A stretch of 64,000 bases of DNA from Desulfatitalea tepidiphila (GTDB lineage Bacteria; Desulfobacterota; Desulfobacteria; Desulfobacterales; Desulfosarcinaceae): the NCBI RefSeq assembly GCF_001293685.1, contig NZ_BCAG01000006.1, forward strand, positions 1-64,000. The letters run 5' to 3'. Below, piece by piece: positions 31,902 to 41,778 of this stretch. A program made the translations under genes and the position numbers. How positions within the stretch are numbered: the first letter of the stretch is position 1; each line of letters opens with the position of its first letter. The notes beneath the pieces were generated by a model that was given only the letters and a program-made list of their open reading frames with translations, was not told where the DNA came from and made no database searches.

Positions 31902-33475
31902 TGTCGGATTGGTTCAAGGACAATCTGCTCGGCCTGCTGCCGCCGCTTTACGAGCACAACGACGAGGCCGGTGACCTGCGCACCTTTCTGAGCCTTCCCG
32001 CCGGAACGCTCGACGAGCTCAAGCAGGCTATCGACGACTTCCCGACCATCTTCGACGTCGATCATTGCGACGAACGCTTTCTGCCGCTGCTGGCGAGACT
32101 GGTCGGCCTCGAAGTGGACGGCACCTGTTCGCCGGACTGTCAGCGCCGCCGCGTGTGGGAGGCGGTCGAAATCTATCGCCGCAAGGGCACCATCCCGGCC
32201 ATCGAACGCGACTTTGACGCGCTCGGTTGGCAGGGAGAACTGCAGGAGACCTTCCGCTCGGCTCTGCGTCTCAATGCCCGTTCCCGACTCAGCAGCGCCA
32301 AGCTGCCCGGGCTGGTGTTCAGCCTCGGCGTGTTTCGTGTGCTGTGCCTCAACCAGACCGAAGGGCTGCGCGACGCCCTGGTGTTTCACCACCCGGCGGG
32401 CACGCGCTGTTTTTGGCTCCAGTTCCTCCTGGAATGGATCGAAGGCGGCGCGATGCTCGATTTCGGGCATACCAACGCCGTGCGCCGGATCGTGCTGGCG
32501 TTTCCCGACGAAACCTTCGTCCTCGGACGATCCTCGCTCGGTTCATGTCGTCACCTGACCAACAAGCAGAGGGCCTGGGAGCTGCTGCAGCTCACCAGCA
32601 CCACGGAGATGATCCCGGAGATCGACCGGGCCGCCGTGAAGGTCTCCCGTTTTCACGGCCGCCAGAACCGGGTGCGTCTGAACCACAAGGCCCTCAACGA
32701 CTGGCGGTTGCCGTACACCCGTATCGGGGAGGACCGGGTTTCCTTCTGCACGCCCATCTACACCGGCCGCGATTTCGAAGGCGATGTGCTGGAAAGCGGC
32801 TTCGGGCTGGGCGAGAGCCATCTCAACCGCAAATCGCTGACCCATGGCGAGACCGAGCTGCGCTACTGCTTTCGGCAGAAGGACTTCTTTTTCGACACGC
32901 AGGCGGAACCGGTCGAACGGGCGGAAGCCAAGTACGACCTGCGTCTGCCCCTGGAATCCCGGCACCGCCTCTGCTTCCAGCTTGGCCGCGCCAGGCTCAA
33001 CGAAGGTCTCGACCTCACCGCCAACCAGGGCGGCATCAGCAATCTGCTGCTCGCCTCCACCGCTGGCTGCGACGCGGACGTCACTTTGGCCGTCGACCGG
33101 ATCGACCGATGGCGGCGGAGAGGGCCTGTGTTCCGGCTCAACGCGAACACCCTGAACACCCGGTATCTGAGCAATGCGAATCTGACCGGCGAACGGGCCT
33201 CGCTTGAAGTCTACGTGGACACGGGCTCTCTCCAGCGCCATCGGGTCGAGACCATGAAGCTGGGCGCAAGCCCGCTCAACACCACCGGCCTGCGCCTTTC
33301 CGTGGATCGGACCCGCCCCATGCGCGTCAGCCGCATGCGCCTCAACCAGGCCGGATTCCGCTGGTCGCGGCCGTCCTACCGCTGGCTGTTCCGTCAGCAG
33401 GACCTGCACGCGCCCACGCAGGCCGGGTTCGAGGCCGCCACTAATAACTATCGCGCCACCCAGTGGCCCACCTGA
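31901..33475 (+). CDS. gpI-like tail protein with long C-terminal extension
   Basis: 524 aa. Residues about 1-160 fit P2 gpI-type baseplate proteins (FKDNLLGLLPPLYEHNDEAGDLRTFL..FPTIFDVDHCDERFLPLLARLVG). The remainder (about 200-524) is a long Arg/Leu-rich region of beta-repeat character, with recurring xNRVRLNHKALN, ELRYCFRQKDFF and RMRLNQAGFRWSRPSYR, not usual for gpI (about 180-220 aa). It may form an extra wedge or fibre-attachment arm. Confidence 0.75.
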   Translation: MSDWFKDNLLGLLPPLYEHNDEAGDLRTFLSLPAGTLDELKQAIDDFPTIFDVDHCDERFLPLLARLVGLEVDGTCSPDCQRRRVWEAVEIYRRKGTIPAIERDFDALGWQGELQETFRSALRLNARSRLSSAKLPGLVFSLGVFRVLCLNQTEGLRDALVFHHPAGTRCFWLQFLLEWIEGGAMLDFGHTNAVRRIVLAFPDETFVLGRSSLGSCRHLTNKQRAWELLQLTSTTEMIPEIDRAAVKVSRFHGRQNRVRLNHKALNDWRLPYTRIGEDRVSFCTPIYTGRDFEGDVLESGFGLGESHLNRKSLTHGETELRYCFRQKDFFFDTQAEPVERAEAKYDLRLPLESRHRLCFQLGRARLNEGLDLTANQGGISNLLLASTAGCDADVTLAVDRIDRWRRRGPVFRLNANTLNTRYLSNANLTGERASLEVYVDTGSLQRHRVETMKLGASPLNTTGLRLSVDRTRPMRVSRMRLNQAGFRWSRPSYRWLFRQQDLHAPTQAGFEAATNNYRATQWPT

Positions 33476-33485
33476 AGGAGAACCC

Positions 33486-34079
33486 ATGGCAATTCACCTC
33501 TATCTTGACGAAGCGCTGACCCAGCAGATTTCCGAGGGGGATTTCAGCCGTCCCGAGGCCGAGAGCTACAACGGCACCGACGGCGAGATCAAGGATCGGC
33601 AACTCTACGTCGCCAACGAGCAGACTGGCCTTGCCTCGGCCATCGACGCGGCGCAGACCGCCATCGCGCTGGCCGAACCGCGCTTTGCCGACGGCGAACT
33701 CATCATCATCGACGGCGAGCAGATGCTCGTCGAAAGCGGCGGCCGAACCGTCAATCTCATCGTTCAGCGGGGCGTGGCCAACACCGCTCCGACCGCGCAC
33801 GACGCCGGGACGACTGTCTATTCCGGCTACGACTACACCGGGCTGGTGCTCGATCCCATCGACGAAACCGGCACCGACGAATCGGTCTGGTACCGACTAT
33901 CCCTGACCCAGGCCGGACTCGACACCGCCACCCAGGGCGCACCGCTGAATCTCGGCGACAAGGCCTTCCAGCAGACGCTGTCTTTCTGGCGGCGCTGCAC
34001 CGTGCTCCCGGGCACGCCGGTGCAAAACAAACTCGACATCAAGCTGCGCCTGACCGGCACGGAAAACCCAATTCTCTAA
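33486..34079 (+). CDS. Phage tail structural protein, function not known
   Basis: 197 aa, mainly beta. Starts MAIHLYLDEALTQQISEGDF; the middle QTAIALAEPRFADGELIIIDGEQMLVE resembles the small structural units found beside tail fibre genes. AAGGAG precedes the ATG. No diagnostic motif. Confidence 0.65.
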   Translation: MAIHLYLDEALTQQISEGDFSRPEAESYNGTDGEIKDRQLYVANEQTGLASAIDAAQTAIALAEPRFADGELIIIDGEQMLVESGGRTVNLIVQRGVANTAPTAHDAGTTVYSGYDYTGLVLDPIDETGTDESVWYRLSLTQAGLDTATQGAPLNLGDKAFQQTLSFWRRCTVLPGTPVQNKLDIKLRLTGTENPIL

Positions 34080-34089
34080 GGAGGCCGCC

Positions 34090-35079
34090 ATGGCATACCA
34101 CAGCATTCAAGGACTCGCCCACGGTCGGCTCGACCTGCTCAATCAACTGCGGACCTTTCTGGTGACCACCATCGGCTGGACACTGCATGACGACCAGTCG
34201 GCCGACCCGCAGCCGTATTTCGTTTTCAAGTCTCACGGGGAATCCGGGGCCGAGGACGTCTATCTGCAGTTCCGTATCAGCACCACCTCCGGGCGGATTC
34301 ACGTCGCCGCATTCCAGTATTGGGACGCGGCCACCCACACCGGCGTCAACGAGGCTTCGCACACCAGTTACACCTACCTGCGGGTGGAGGACAGCGCCGA
34401 CTTCATCTTCTGGCTGTTCGCCGACCTGGATCACGTTTTCGTGGTGACCAAGCTCGTCTCTACCTACTACGGCCATTACAGCGGCTTGCTGAAACGCTTC
34501 TGGTCCGGGGCCATCGCGCTCACGCAGGCGGCGGTCACCTCCGGAAGCGGCGTGGTGCTTCAGGTCAACGACGCCACCGTAGTCACACCCGGACAAGACT
34601 ATGTGATCAAGGACGACGCGGGCATCGAACGCGTGCGGGTGAGCGCCATCGACACCGCAGCCACGCCGAACACCATTACTGTGGAGGCCCTCGTTCGGGA
34701 TTACGCCTCGGGGGCAAAGATCGGCGAGGACCCGCAGCCGGTCATAAACAGTTACTACAACGCGCCGGGCACCTTCTACGCCGTGAACAAGTTCGACGGC
34801 TGGACTTCCGCCTCCGGCCAGCAGGGCCGCTGCGGCGCGGCCAACGGCGGTCTCCAGGGCGAAACCGATCCGGAGATGCGCTACGGCACCACCATCCTTT
34901 TTCCCTGGCTCGCCTCGATGTCCGGTTCCGCTGCCTACCAGGAACTGCGCGGCGAACTCATCGAGATCTTCTCCGTGGGCGGCGGCAACGTCGCCTCGGA
35001 AGACACCATTCAAATCGGAACGGACAGCTACCGCGTGTTCAACCTGACCACCGGCGGCTGGTGCGCGGTGAAGGAATAA
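34090..35079 (+). CDS. Phage tail structural protein, function not known
   Basis: 329 aa with aromatic-rich beta structure (FVVTKLVSTYYGHYSGLLKRFW) and a repeated hydroxylic stretch. Placed between gpI-like and fibre genes, so probably part of the tail fibre base or an adaptor. I do not recognise the family. Confidence 0.65.
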   Translation: MAYHSIQGLAHGRLDLLNQLRTFLVTTIGWTLHDDQSADPQPYFVFKSHGESGAEDVYLQFRISTTSGRIHVAAFQYWDAATHTGVNEASHTSYTYLRVEDSADFIFWLFADLDHVFVVTKLVSTYYGHYSGLLKRFWSGAIALTQAAVTSGSGVVLQVNDATVVTPGQDYVIKDDAGIERVRVSAIDTAATPNTITVEALVRDYASGAKIGEDPQPVINSYYNAPGTFYAVNKFDGWTSASGQQGRCGAANGGLQGETDPEMRYGTTILFPWLASMSGSAAYQELRGELIEIFSVGGGNVASEDTIQIGTDSYRVFNLTTGGWCAVKE

Positions 35080-35083
35080 CCCC

Positions 35084-35215
35084 ATGGCAACGCATAGCGG
35101 AAAGCTCAAACCCATCAGCACGATCACCGGCCAGCGTCGTCCGGAAACGCTTATGTCCATGAACCGGGGCCAGGCGCTCAAGCTCAGCGGGAGGATTCGC
35201 CGTGGCCGTGCATAA
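35084..35215 (+). CDS. Very small basic protein
   Basis: 43 aa, starting MATHSGKLKPISTITGQRR and ending SGRIRRGRA. AAGGAA lies 8 bases before the ATG, and the stop overlaps the next start by 14 bases (GTG at 35202). The strong basic, Pro/Gly-containing composition suggests an assembly or binding role, but no family is recognised. Confidence 0.6.
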   Translation: MATHSGKLKPISTITGQRRPETLMSMNRGQALKLSGRIRRGRA

Positions 35216-35663
35216 GGGACAACTGGCATCCATCACCACCCGCAGAGGCACACGGCGGCCGGAACTGCTCGCCATTGGAGCGGCGCAACCCGGAGCGCTT
35301 TTCGAGCTGTTTTCCGGGGCACCGGCCAGGCGCACGGTGATGGTTCGGGCCGACAGCGCAATGCGGGTCGCCCATCGGCTCGAACGTCGATCCGACCTCG
35401 CGCTTCGCGTGAACAACCGCCTGAACCGGAGCGCCGACCTGTGGCTCGTCGTCCATGGCCGTCTGGGCGTCGATGTTGACGCGGCGGTGCGGGTGACGCG
35501 CCCCTGGCTGCGGAGTATCGACACCAGCGTCCGGACATCCGGCGCACACATCAGCCGCTCCGACACCGTTCAGCGCATCGCGATCCCGGCCGGGCTGCTG
35601 GCCGACACGCGCCAGATCCTGTTCGCGGTGCTCATCGATCAAGACCACGAAATTCAGACCTAA
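35202..35663 (+). CDS. Hypothetical Arg-rich tail protein
   Basis: 153 aa with a GTG start; GGGAGG is 8 bases upstream. The middle has repeated RRSDLALRVNNRLNRSADLWLVVHGRLGVDVDAAVRV, showing short beta repeats. No membrane segment. Family unknown. Confidence 0.6.
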   Translation: MAVHKGQLASITTRRGTRRPELLAIGAAQPGALFELFSGAPARRTVMVRADSAMRVAHRLERRSDLALRVNNRLNRSADLWLVVHGRLGVDVDAAVRVTRPWLRSIDTSVRTSGAHISRSDTVQRIAIPAGLLADTRQILFAVLIDQDHEIQT

Positions 35664-35675
35664 AGGAGAACAGCA

Positions 35676-36209
35676 ATGGCACTGGGACTCATCGTCAAAA
35701 CCGGCCGGATACTGACGGCCAAACTCCTCCTCGGCCAGGCCGTGGACGGCATCACCCACTGCGCCATCGGCGACGGGGATGCCAGCTTCAGCGACCCGCA
35801 GAATCCGCCCGCGCCGGACATCGGTCAGACCGGGCTCAGAAACGAACGCGCCCGCAAGCGCTACTACAAGCGGACTTTCCTCAAGGAGGACGCCGAAGGG
35901 GCGCTGCTGGTCAACGGCGTGCGCTACCTCGAAACCGGCGAGGAGACCAACACCATCGGCATTTTCTTCCGCTTCGACGAGGCAGAGGCCAACGGCATCA
36001 CCATCCGCGAATACGGCTTCTTCGGCGGCGACGTGCAGTACGTGCAAAGCGTCACCGGGGATCTCGCCATGGGAGGCGTGTTCCATCAGGACACCAACCC
36101 GACCGGCGAGTTGCTGCGTCCGGGCTACCTGTACGAGGTGAAGAACATTCCCGACTTCAACAAGATTTCCGACACCCGCGTGGAGCTGGTCGGGATCATC
36201 AAGATCTAA
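35676..36209 (+). CDS. Tail fibre-associated protein (collar-like)
   Basis: 177 aa beginning MALGLIVKTGRILTAKLLLGQAVDGITHCAIGDG, with a REYGFFGGD element and a C-terminal VELVGIIKI. This resembles phage tail-collar/fibre-adaptor proteins that precede DUF4815 fibre genes. AAAGGAG precedes the ATG. Confidence 0.65.
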   Translation: MALGLIVKTGRILTAKLLLGQAVDGITHCAIGDGDASFSDPQNPPAPDIGQTGLRNERARKRYYKRTFLKEDAEGALLVNGVRYLETGEETNTIGIFFRFDEAEANGITIREYGFFGGDVQYVQSVTGDLAMGGVFHQDTNPTGELLRPGYLYEVKNIPDFNKISDTRVELVGIIKI

Positions 36210-36224
36210 CTGGAGGATTCAAAC

Positions 36225-39200
36225 ATGAGCATCTCACGCGAGACATTCGACCCGACCAAGAACTACAAGCGCATCCGCTACCATCAGGATCGCGACCTGC
36301 TGGATTCCGAACTCAACGAGCAGCAGGACATCATCAACCTGGAGCGGCGCAAGATCGCCGACATCCTGTTCAAGGAAGGCTCCATCATCATGGGCCTCGA
36401 GGTCAGCGCGGCCGCCAACGTCCTGACCATGGCCCCGGGCGTGGTCTACATCGACGGCCATCTGGAACAGGTGAGCGGCGCGACCCTGACCTATGATCCG
36501 GCCACCACCAGCGGGGCCGATTACGTTTACGTGGAGCTGCTGAAGTACAACTACGGCTACACCCAGGACCCGGCCCTGATCAATCCGGCCACCGGCGAGC
36601 CCACCGCAGAGCGGGAAAAATGGGTTCTCTCTCTCAAGGCGACGGATACCAGCGGCCAGACGCTGCCCAACAACGTGGCCGAGCGCCGGGTGATCCCGAT
36701 CTACAAGTTCGACCGCGAGAGCGGCGACGTCACGCCCACGGTGCAGGAGAAGTCCAACCTCTACCTGCGGGATCTGCTGGGCACGCTGCCGGGCAGCCGG
36801 ATCACCGTCTCCTCGATCACCGAGGATCAGCTCTCATTCGCCGCCGCAGAGGGGCTCAATTCCCTGATTCAGAATCTCGCCGAGCGCACCTTCGACCAGG
36901 CCGGAAGCTACCTGGTGCGGGGCTTCGACACCTTTATCGGCGGCGTCGACGACGACAGCGTAGAGGCGATCACCAACGCCGGACGCGCCTACATCCAGGG
37001 CTTCCGGCATCAGCGCGACCTGCCCACCTCGACCCTGGTGCCCAAATCCATCGCCACCAAGTCGGTGCGCGGCGAGCAGAAGACCTTCGACATCAACAAG
37101 CGCCGCTATCCGGTTAACTCCACGCCGCTCAAGGAGACGACCCAGGTGGAGGCCATCGTCGAGATTACCCGCAACGTCACTCGCGGCTCGGTGGGCGGCG
37201 GCGAAGACCTGCTCGATCCCAATCCCGTGGTAGACATCCTCGAGGTCAGCCAGGGAGCGACCATCTTCCAAGAGGGCGTGGACTGGCAGCAGTCGGGCAA
37301 CCATGTCGACTGGCTCGGCTCCGGCAACGAACCGGCCATCGGCACCACCTACACGGTGCGCTGGACCTACACCAAGCAGATGGTCAAGGGTACCGACTAT
37401 GTGGACAGCGGCTGGTTCGGCCAGGCCAACCATCCGGCGGCCGGAAACTACTTCTATCTGGTGACCGCTTACAACGCCACCGGCGAGACGGCCTTCAACG
37501 CCGCTGCGGTCATCGCCCGGGCCACCGCAGCCGGGGAGATGAACAAACTCTCCTGGCTGCCGGTCAGCGGCGCGACCGGCTATCGCGTCTACCGGGCCGC
37601 TACCAACGGCGCACGCACCGACTACAAGCGCCTGATGGAGCTGGGCAGCGAGGCGCTCTCCTACGTCGACGACGGCGTCGAGGAGATCGGCACCGCTTCG
37701 CCTCCGGCTACCAACACGGCCGGACTCACCATGTCCCCGGTCCAGCTCGAGCTGGGCAATCTCAACGTGATCAACTTCGGGCGTGGCAGCCTCGGCGACC
37801 AGCCGGTGAACGGCTCCAACTGCAGCCTGGATTATGACTATTACCTCGGCCGCCGCGACATCGTTTACGCCACCACCACCGAGATCAAGCGGCTGGAAGG
37901 GGCTCCGGCGGATTTTCCGAAGCTGCCCATCGTCCCGGAAAACGCCCTGGGGCTGTGCAGCATCGACTGCCCGCCCAACTCCACCGACATGGAGATCCGC
38001 AACTTCGGCCTGACCCGCATCACCATGGACCAGATCCACGACATCATCCAGGACGTCGAGGACCTGAAGTACAACGATGCCCAGTACCAGATAAACAATG
38101 AGCTGCAGAACCGGGACGCCCAGACCAAGAAAGGCATCTACTCGGACGACTTCTCGAACACCGCCCAGTCGGACATTTACCACGCCGAATGGGACGCCCG
38201 GGTGAACGAGATCGCCCGCTTCGTCGCGCCGGACCGCATTCCGCACTCCAACGCGCTCTCGGTCGATCAGGCGGGCAGCAACGCCAGCTTCTTCGGCAGC
38301 CTGGCGCTGCTGCCGGGCAACGAGACCGTGCTGGTAGAACAGAACGACTGGTCCGAAGAGCGCAACATCAACCCCTACGCCGTGTTCGACAAGCCTCCGG
38401 CCATGCTGCAGATCACGCCCAACCTCGGGCGGCGCGGCCAGACCGGCATCGCCGTCACCGGTATCAACTTCACCCCGAGCAAGTCCGGCATCGTGCTGCG
38501 CTGCGACGGCCAGGTGATGGCCAGCAACCTGATCAGCGACGAGGCCGGTCGGGTCAGCGCCTCCTTCACCATTCCGACCAACGCCCGCAACGGCAACCGC
38601 ATCGTGGAGATGGCCGACGGCGTCTACTCGGCCCGGGCCAGCCTGCAGATCAACGATCCGCTGGTCATCACCCGCATCGAGCGCATCATCGAGAACCGCA
38701 TCATCCGCGTGCCCGTGGTGCAGGTGGTCTGGCGCACCCAGACCATCTTCGTGCCCCGCGATCCGCTGGCCCAGACTTTCAGCTTCACCCAAAACCAGGT
38801 GATTTCCAGCATCGGACTGCAGTTCACCGCCAGGGACCCGAGCATTCCGGTCACGGTGCAGATTCGCGGCGTCACCACCGGTCTGCCCAACGGCGTGGTG
38901 TTCGCCGAGAAAGTGCTGGCCCCGAACGAGATCAGCCTGAGCGGCGAGACCCGCATTCGCTTCGACGACCCGTTCTACGCCGAGGCCAACACCAGCTATT
39001 CCGTGGTGCTGCTGACCAACAGCACCAATTACAAGGTGCGCACCGCCACCCTGGGCAAGATGGGCCGCTGGGGCATCATCACCCGGCAGACCTATATGGA
39101 AGGCGTGCTGCTGGAGAGCTCCAACGCCGAGACCTGGACGCCGCTCAACGGCTCCGACCTGGCGATGAAGATCTACGGCTACAACTTCCAGTCCGAGGGG

Positions 39201-39773
39201 ATGATTCGCTTTCAGCCGATCACCGGCGTGCAGTTCTCCGACATCAACCTCGACGAATACTCGGCCATCCCCCAGGGTACCGGTCTCGACTGGGAATACT
39301 CCACCGACGGCGGCGTGACCTGGGACGCCATGGTTCCCGCCGAGGAGGAACGGCTGCCCAACCTCGCCACCCGGGTCCAGATCCGCGTGCGCCTGAGCAG
39401 CTCGCTTTCCAACGACACTCCGGCCATCAACTTTCGCGACGTCAACCTGGTGGGCTACCTCAACAAGACCACCGGGGCCTACCTGACCCGCGAGAACGAG
39501 CTGACCCAGGGTGTGGAATCGACCAAAGCCTATGTGCAGATGCAGATCCCCAGTGGCACCACCCTGCAATGGTTCGCCAGCAACGACGGCGGCCTGACCT
39601 GGGAGGCGATGACCATCCAGGACACCCGGCCCATCGACGAGAACTGGACCGAGTACACCCTGGTGCGCACCTTCACCGACAACACCGGCAACAAGGTGCG
39701 CTACAAAGCCGAGATGACCGGCACGCCGCTGATCTACCCGCGCATCCATTCGCTGGGCGCGACCCTGAGCTAA
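36225..39773 (+). CDS. DUF4815 large tail fibre protein
   Basis: 1,182 aa. The N-terminus (FDPTKNYKRIRYHQDRDLLDSELNEQQDI) is the DUF4815 domain that anchors fibres to baseplates. The middle has fibronectin-III-like units (NHPAAGNYFYLVTAYNATGETAFN..YRVYRA, about residues 405-480) and an IPT/TIG-like unit (ITPNLGRRGQTGIAVTGINFTP, about 725-760). The C-terminal part is beta-rich with SNDGGLTWEAM elements. Probably host-recognition fibre. GGAGG lies before the ATG at 36225. Confidence 0.85.
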   Translation: MSISRETFDPTKNYKRIRYHQDRDLLDSELNEQQDIINLERRKIADILFKEGSIIMGLEVSAAANVLTMAPGVVYIDGHLEQVSGATLTYDPATTSGADYVYVELLKYNYGYTQDPALINPATGEPTAEREKWVLSLKATDTSGQTLPNNVAERRVIPIYKFDRESGDVTPTVQEKSNLYLRDLLGTLPGSRITVSSITEDQLSFAAAEGLNSLIQNLAERTFDQAGSYLVRGFDTFIGGVDDDSVEAITNAGRAYIQGFRHQRDLPTSTLVPKSIATKSVRGEQKTFDINKRRYPVNSTPLKETTQVEAIVEITRNVTRGSVGGGEDLLDPNPVVDILEVSQGATIFQEGVDWQQSGNHVDWLGSGNEPAIGTTYTVRWTYTKQMVKGTDYVDSGWFGQANHPAAGNYFYLVTAYNATGETAFNAAAVIARATAAGEMNKLSWLPVSGATGYRVYRAATNGARTDYKRLMELGSEALSYVDDGVEEIGTASPPATNTAGLTMSPVQLELGNLNVINFGRGSLGDQPVNGSNCSLDYDYYLGRRDIVYATTTEIKRLEGAPADFPKLPIVPENALGLCSIDCPPNSTDMEIRNFGLTRITMDQIHDIIQDVEDLKYNDAQYQINNELQNRDAQTKKGIYSDDFSNTAQSDIYHAEWDARVNEIARFVAPDRIPHSNALSVDQAGSNASFFGSLALLPGNETVLVEQNDWSEERNINPYAVFDKPPAMLQITPNLGRRGQTGIAVTGINFTPSKSGIVLRCDGQVMASNLISDEAGRVSASFTIPTNARNGNRIVEMADGVYSARASLQINDPLVITRIERIIENRIIRVPVVQVVWRTQTIFVPRDPLAQTFSFTQNQVISSIGLQFTARDPSIPVTVQIRGVTTGLPNGVVFAEKVLAPNEISLSGETRIRFDDPFYAEANTSYSVVLLTNSTNYKVRTATLGKMGRWGIITRQTYMEGVLLESSNAETWTPLNGSDLAMKIYGYNFQSEGMIRFQPITGVQFSDINLDEYSAIPQGTGLDWEYSTDGGVTWDAMVPAEEERLPNLATRVQIRVRLSSSLSNDTPAINFRDVNLVGYLNKTTGAYLTRENELTQGVESTKAYVQMQIPSGTTLQWFASNDGGLTWEAMTIQDTRPIDENWTEYTLVRTFTDNTGNKVRYKAEMTGTPLIYPRIHSLGATLS

Positions 39774-39785
39774 GGAGGCACGGCC

Positions 39786-40043
39786 ATGATCGTTCGACGC
39801 AAAGGCGGCCTGACCGAGTTCATTCCCTCGCCGCAGGAGAAGCGCGACGGGCTGATCCGCGACCATGCCCTGGGCCTGCTCGAAAACCTGCACCAGCGCC
39901 TGGCGCGGCTGGAACGGGCATCAAAGCTCCCGGCCGACGAAGCGGAGGCCTTCACGGCGCTGCTGGCGCGGATGCGGGCCGACGAGTCGCGCAACCTCGA
40001 GCTGCACGCCAGCCTGATCACCGCTGATACCGCCTCCGGCTGA
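39786..40043 (+). CDS. Small helical protein after the tail fibre
   Basis: 85 aa, helical, starting MIVRRKGGLTEFIPSPQEKR with leucine-rich heptads (LLENLHQRLARLERASKL). It follows the fibre gene with 12 bases; a fibre chaperone or trimerisation helper is a typical occupant of this place, but no motif proves it. GGAGG precedes the ATG. Confidence 0.6.
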   Translation: MIVRRKGGLTEFIPSPQEKRDGLIRDHALGLLENLHQRLARLERASKLPADEAEAFTALLARMRADESRNLELHASLITADTASG

Positions 40044-40067
40044 CCGGCTCACTGCCACCGCCAACCC

Positions 40068-40105
40068 AGAAACCCCGGATACGGCCAGCCCGTTCCGGGG
40101 TTTCT
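40068..40105 (+). terminator. Terminator-like hairpin ending the tail operon
   Basis: Perfect 12-bp stem AGAAACCCCGGA / TCCGGGGTTTCT around a 14-base loop, 25 bases after the last tail gene. The stem is strong, but it is followed by GCCGC rather than a T-run, so it may be factor-dependent. After it, 40120-40288 is AT-richer with no gene, and contains a small AGGCT-AAAA-AGCCT hairpin (40222-40236) before the amidoligase gene. Confidence 0.65.
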
Positions 40106-40288
40106 GCCGCCTGTGCGCCGCCCAATCCGGCCTAGTTCGCAAGTCATTGAAAATAAACGTGTTAAATGTCGGCTTCGGCTGTTCTTCTACTTGATTTGTG
40201 TCCGGAAAGAAGCATTCATGGTGTAAGCGGAGGCTAAAAAGCCTTGCCTGACAACGACTTAGAAGCGCCACGAACGACGGAGGCACGC

Positions 40289-41245
40289 ATGAACCTGAAA
40301 GAGATCCACTACGGGATCGAGATCGAGACCGTAAAACGCACCCGGGAACAGATCGCCTGGGCCATCCACTCGGTGGTGGGCGGCACGGTCCGCCATGTCG
40401 GCATCCCCAGCAGCTATGACCCCTGGGAGGTCGAGGACCTGCGCGGCCGCGTCTGGAAGGTGGTGGGGGACGCCTCCCTGACCAGCGTCCCGGCCCATCT
40501 GCGGGCCGAGGTGGTCAGCCCGGTGCTCGGCTACGACGACATCCCGCAACTGCAGGAGGCGGTCCGGGCCATCCGCCGCGCCGGAGGCAAGATCAACAGC
40601 CAGTGCGGCATCCACATCCATATCGACGCCGCGCCCTTCGACGGCAGGCACCTGGGTAACCTGGCCAAGATCATCTACAAGCAGGAGCCGCTGATCCTCC
40701 ACGCCCTCGGCATCAGCCGCGACCGGCTCAACCGCTACACGCGGCCGGTGAGCGACGAGCTGATCCAGCGCATCGAACAGCATCGCCCCCGCACCAAGGA
40801 CCAGCTCAACCGCATCTGGTACGGCTATCACAACCGCCAGCCCCAGCACTACGACAACAGCCGCTACCACGGGGTCAACCTGCACAACATCTGGTACCGG
40901 GGCACGGTGGAGTTCCGCTGGTTCGAGGCGACCCTCCACGCGGGACGGATCAAGGCCTACCTGCAGTTCTGCCTCGCCGTCGCCGCCAAGGCGCTCAACG
41001 GTCGGGCCGCCTCCAGCCGCAAGCGGGACTTCGATCCCCAGAGCGCCAAGTACGACTTTCGAGTCTTCCTGCTCCACCTCGGCCTGATCGGCGACGAGTT
41101 TAAGACCGCCCGCAAGCATCTGATGGCCAACATGCCCGGCGACGCCGCCTTCAAGAACGGACGGCCTAAACCGGAGGAGGTCCTTCCGGACGAAACCACC
41201 ACTCACACCAACGAGGCCGGGCAAGTTCCCGGCCTCACTGTTTAA
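40289..41245 (+). CDS. Amidoligase (GS-fold, Amidoligase_2 type)
   Basis: 318 aa. The YGIEIET motif at the N-terminus, a RAEVVSPVL strand, [12 protein letters not shown] and [11 protein letters not shown] follow the glutamine-synthetase-fold amidoligase family (PF12224), which uses ATP to join an amine to a carboxylate. The acidic YGIEIE positions and His-x-His residues would hold metal. ATG at 40289 has GGAGG upstream. It heads a four-gene set with a class II glutaminase and gamma-glutamylcyclotransferase-like enzyme, an association predicted to make and remove an isopeptide or amide modification; the substrate here is unknown. Confidence 0.82.
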   Translation: MNLKEIHYGIEIETVKRTREQIAWAIHSVVGGTVRHVGIPSSYDPWEVEDLRGRVWKVVGDASLTSVPAHLRAEVVSPVLGYDDIPQLQEAVRAIRRAGGKINSQCGIHIHIDAAPFDGRHLGNLAKIIYKQEPLILHALGISRDRLNRYTRPVSDELIQRIEQHRPRTKDQLNRIWYGYHNRQPQHYDNSRYHGVNLHNIWYRGTVEFRWFEATLHAGRIKAYLQFCLAVAAKALNGRAASSRKRDFDPQSAKYDFRVFLLHLGLIGDEFKTARKHLMANMPGDAAFKNGRPKPEEVLPDETTTHTNEAGQVPGLTV

Positions 41246-41256
41246 GGAGGGGCTCC

Positions 41257-41778
41257 ATGAAAATTCTGATCCGCTCCACCCGGCTTTCCGGCGAACCGAT
41301 CCCCGGCAGCGGGGAAACCCTGCAGGCCGCCGACTGCCTCGAAGTTGTCGAGTTGATGCGCGGCCAGACGCCGTTTACCGCCAGCCGAGCGCCCCGGGAC
41401 TACATGACCGAGGTGCTCTCCGGCATCGAAGGCGGTCCGACCCAGCCGTTGCCGGAGGACGCCGCCGCTGCGGCCGCCGAGTTTCTCACCCGCCTGGCGC
41501 GGCACGGCCTGATCGAGTTCCTGCCCGACGACAAGGCCAGCGATCCCTGGCCGGAACGATTCCTCGAAGCCCTGGAAACGGTGCGGCTCTCCGGGCGCAC
41601 CAACATGCTCGACCACCTGGAGGTGACCCGGCTGACCGCCGAGATGGGCTACCCAGAGGTGGCCGAGTGGCTGACGGGCCACCGGCGCGAGTACGCGGCC
41701 TTCGTCCTCGATGGGACAAGACCGCTCGGCAAGAACTTCGGCGGCAAGGAGGACCCGGCTCCATGTGCGGACAAGTAG
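41257..41778 (+). CDS. DUF5049-containing protein of the amidoligase cluster
   Basis: 173 aa. C-terminal region has the ETVRLSGRTNMLDHLEVTRLTAEMGYPEVAEWL..Y motif, which I recall as DUF5049. The N-terminal half has an Ala-rich helix (AAAAAAEFLTRLARHG). It is squeezed between amidoligase and glutaminase genes and overlaps the latter by 16 bases, pointing to a shared pathway. Its biochemical role is unknown; it could be the modified substrate or its carrier (inference). Confidence 0.65.
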   Translation: MKILIRSTRLSGEPIPGSGETLQAADCLEVVELMRGQTPFTASRAPRDYMTEVLSGIEGGPTQPLPEDAAAAAAEFLTRLARHGLIEFLPDDKASDPWPERFLEALETVRLSGRTNMLDHLEVTRLTAEMGYPEVAEWLTGHRREYAAFVLDGTRPLGKNFGGKEDPAPCADK

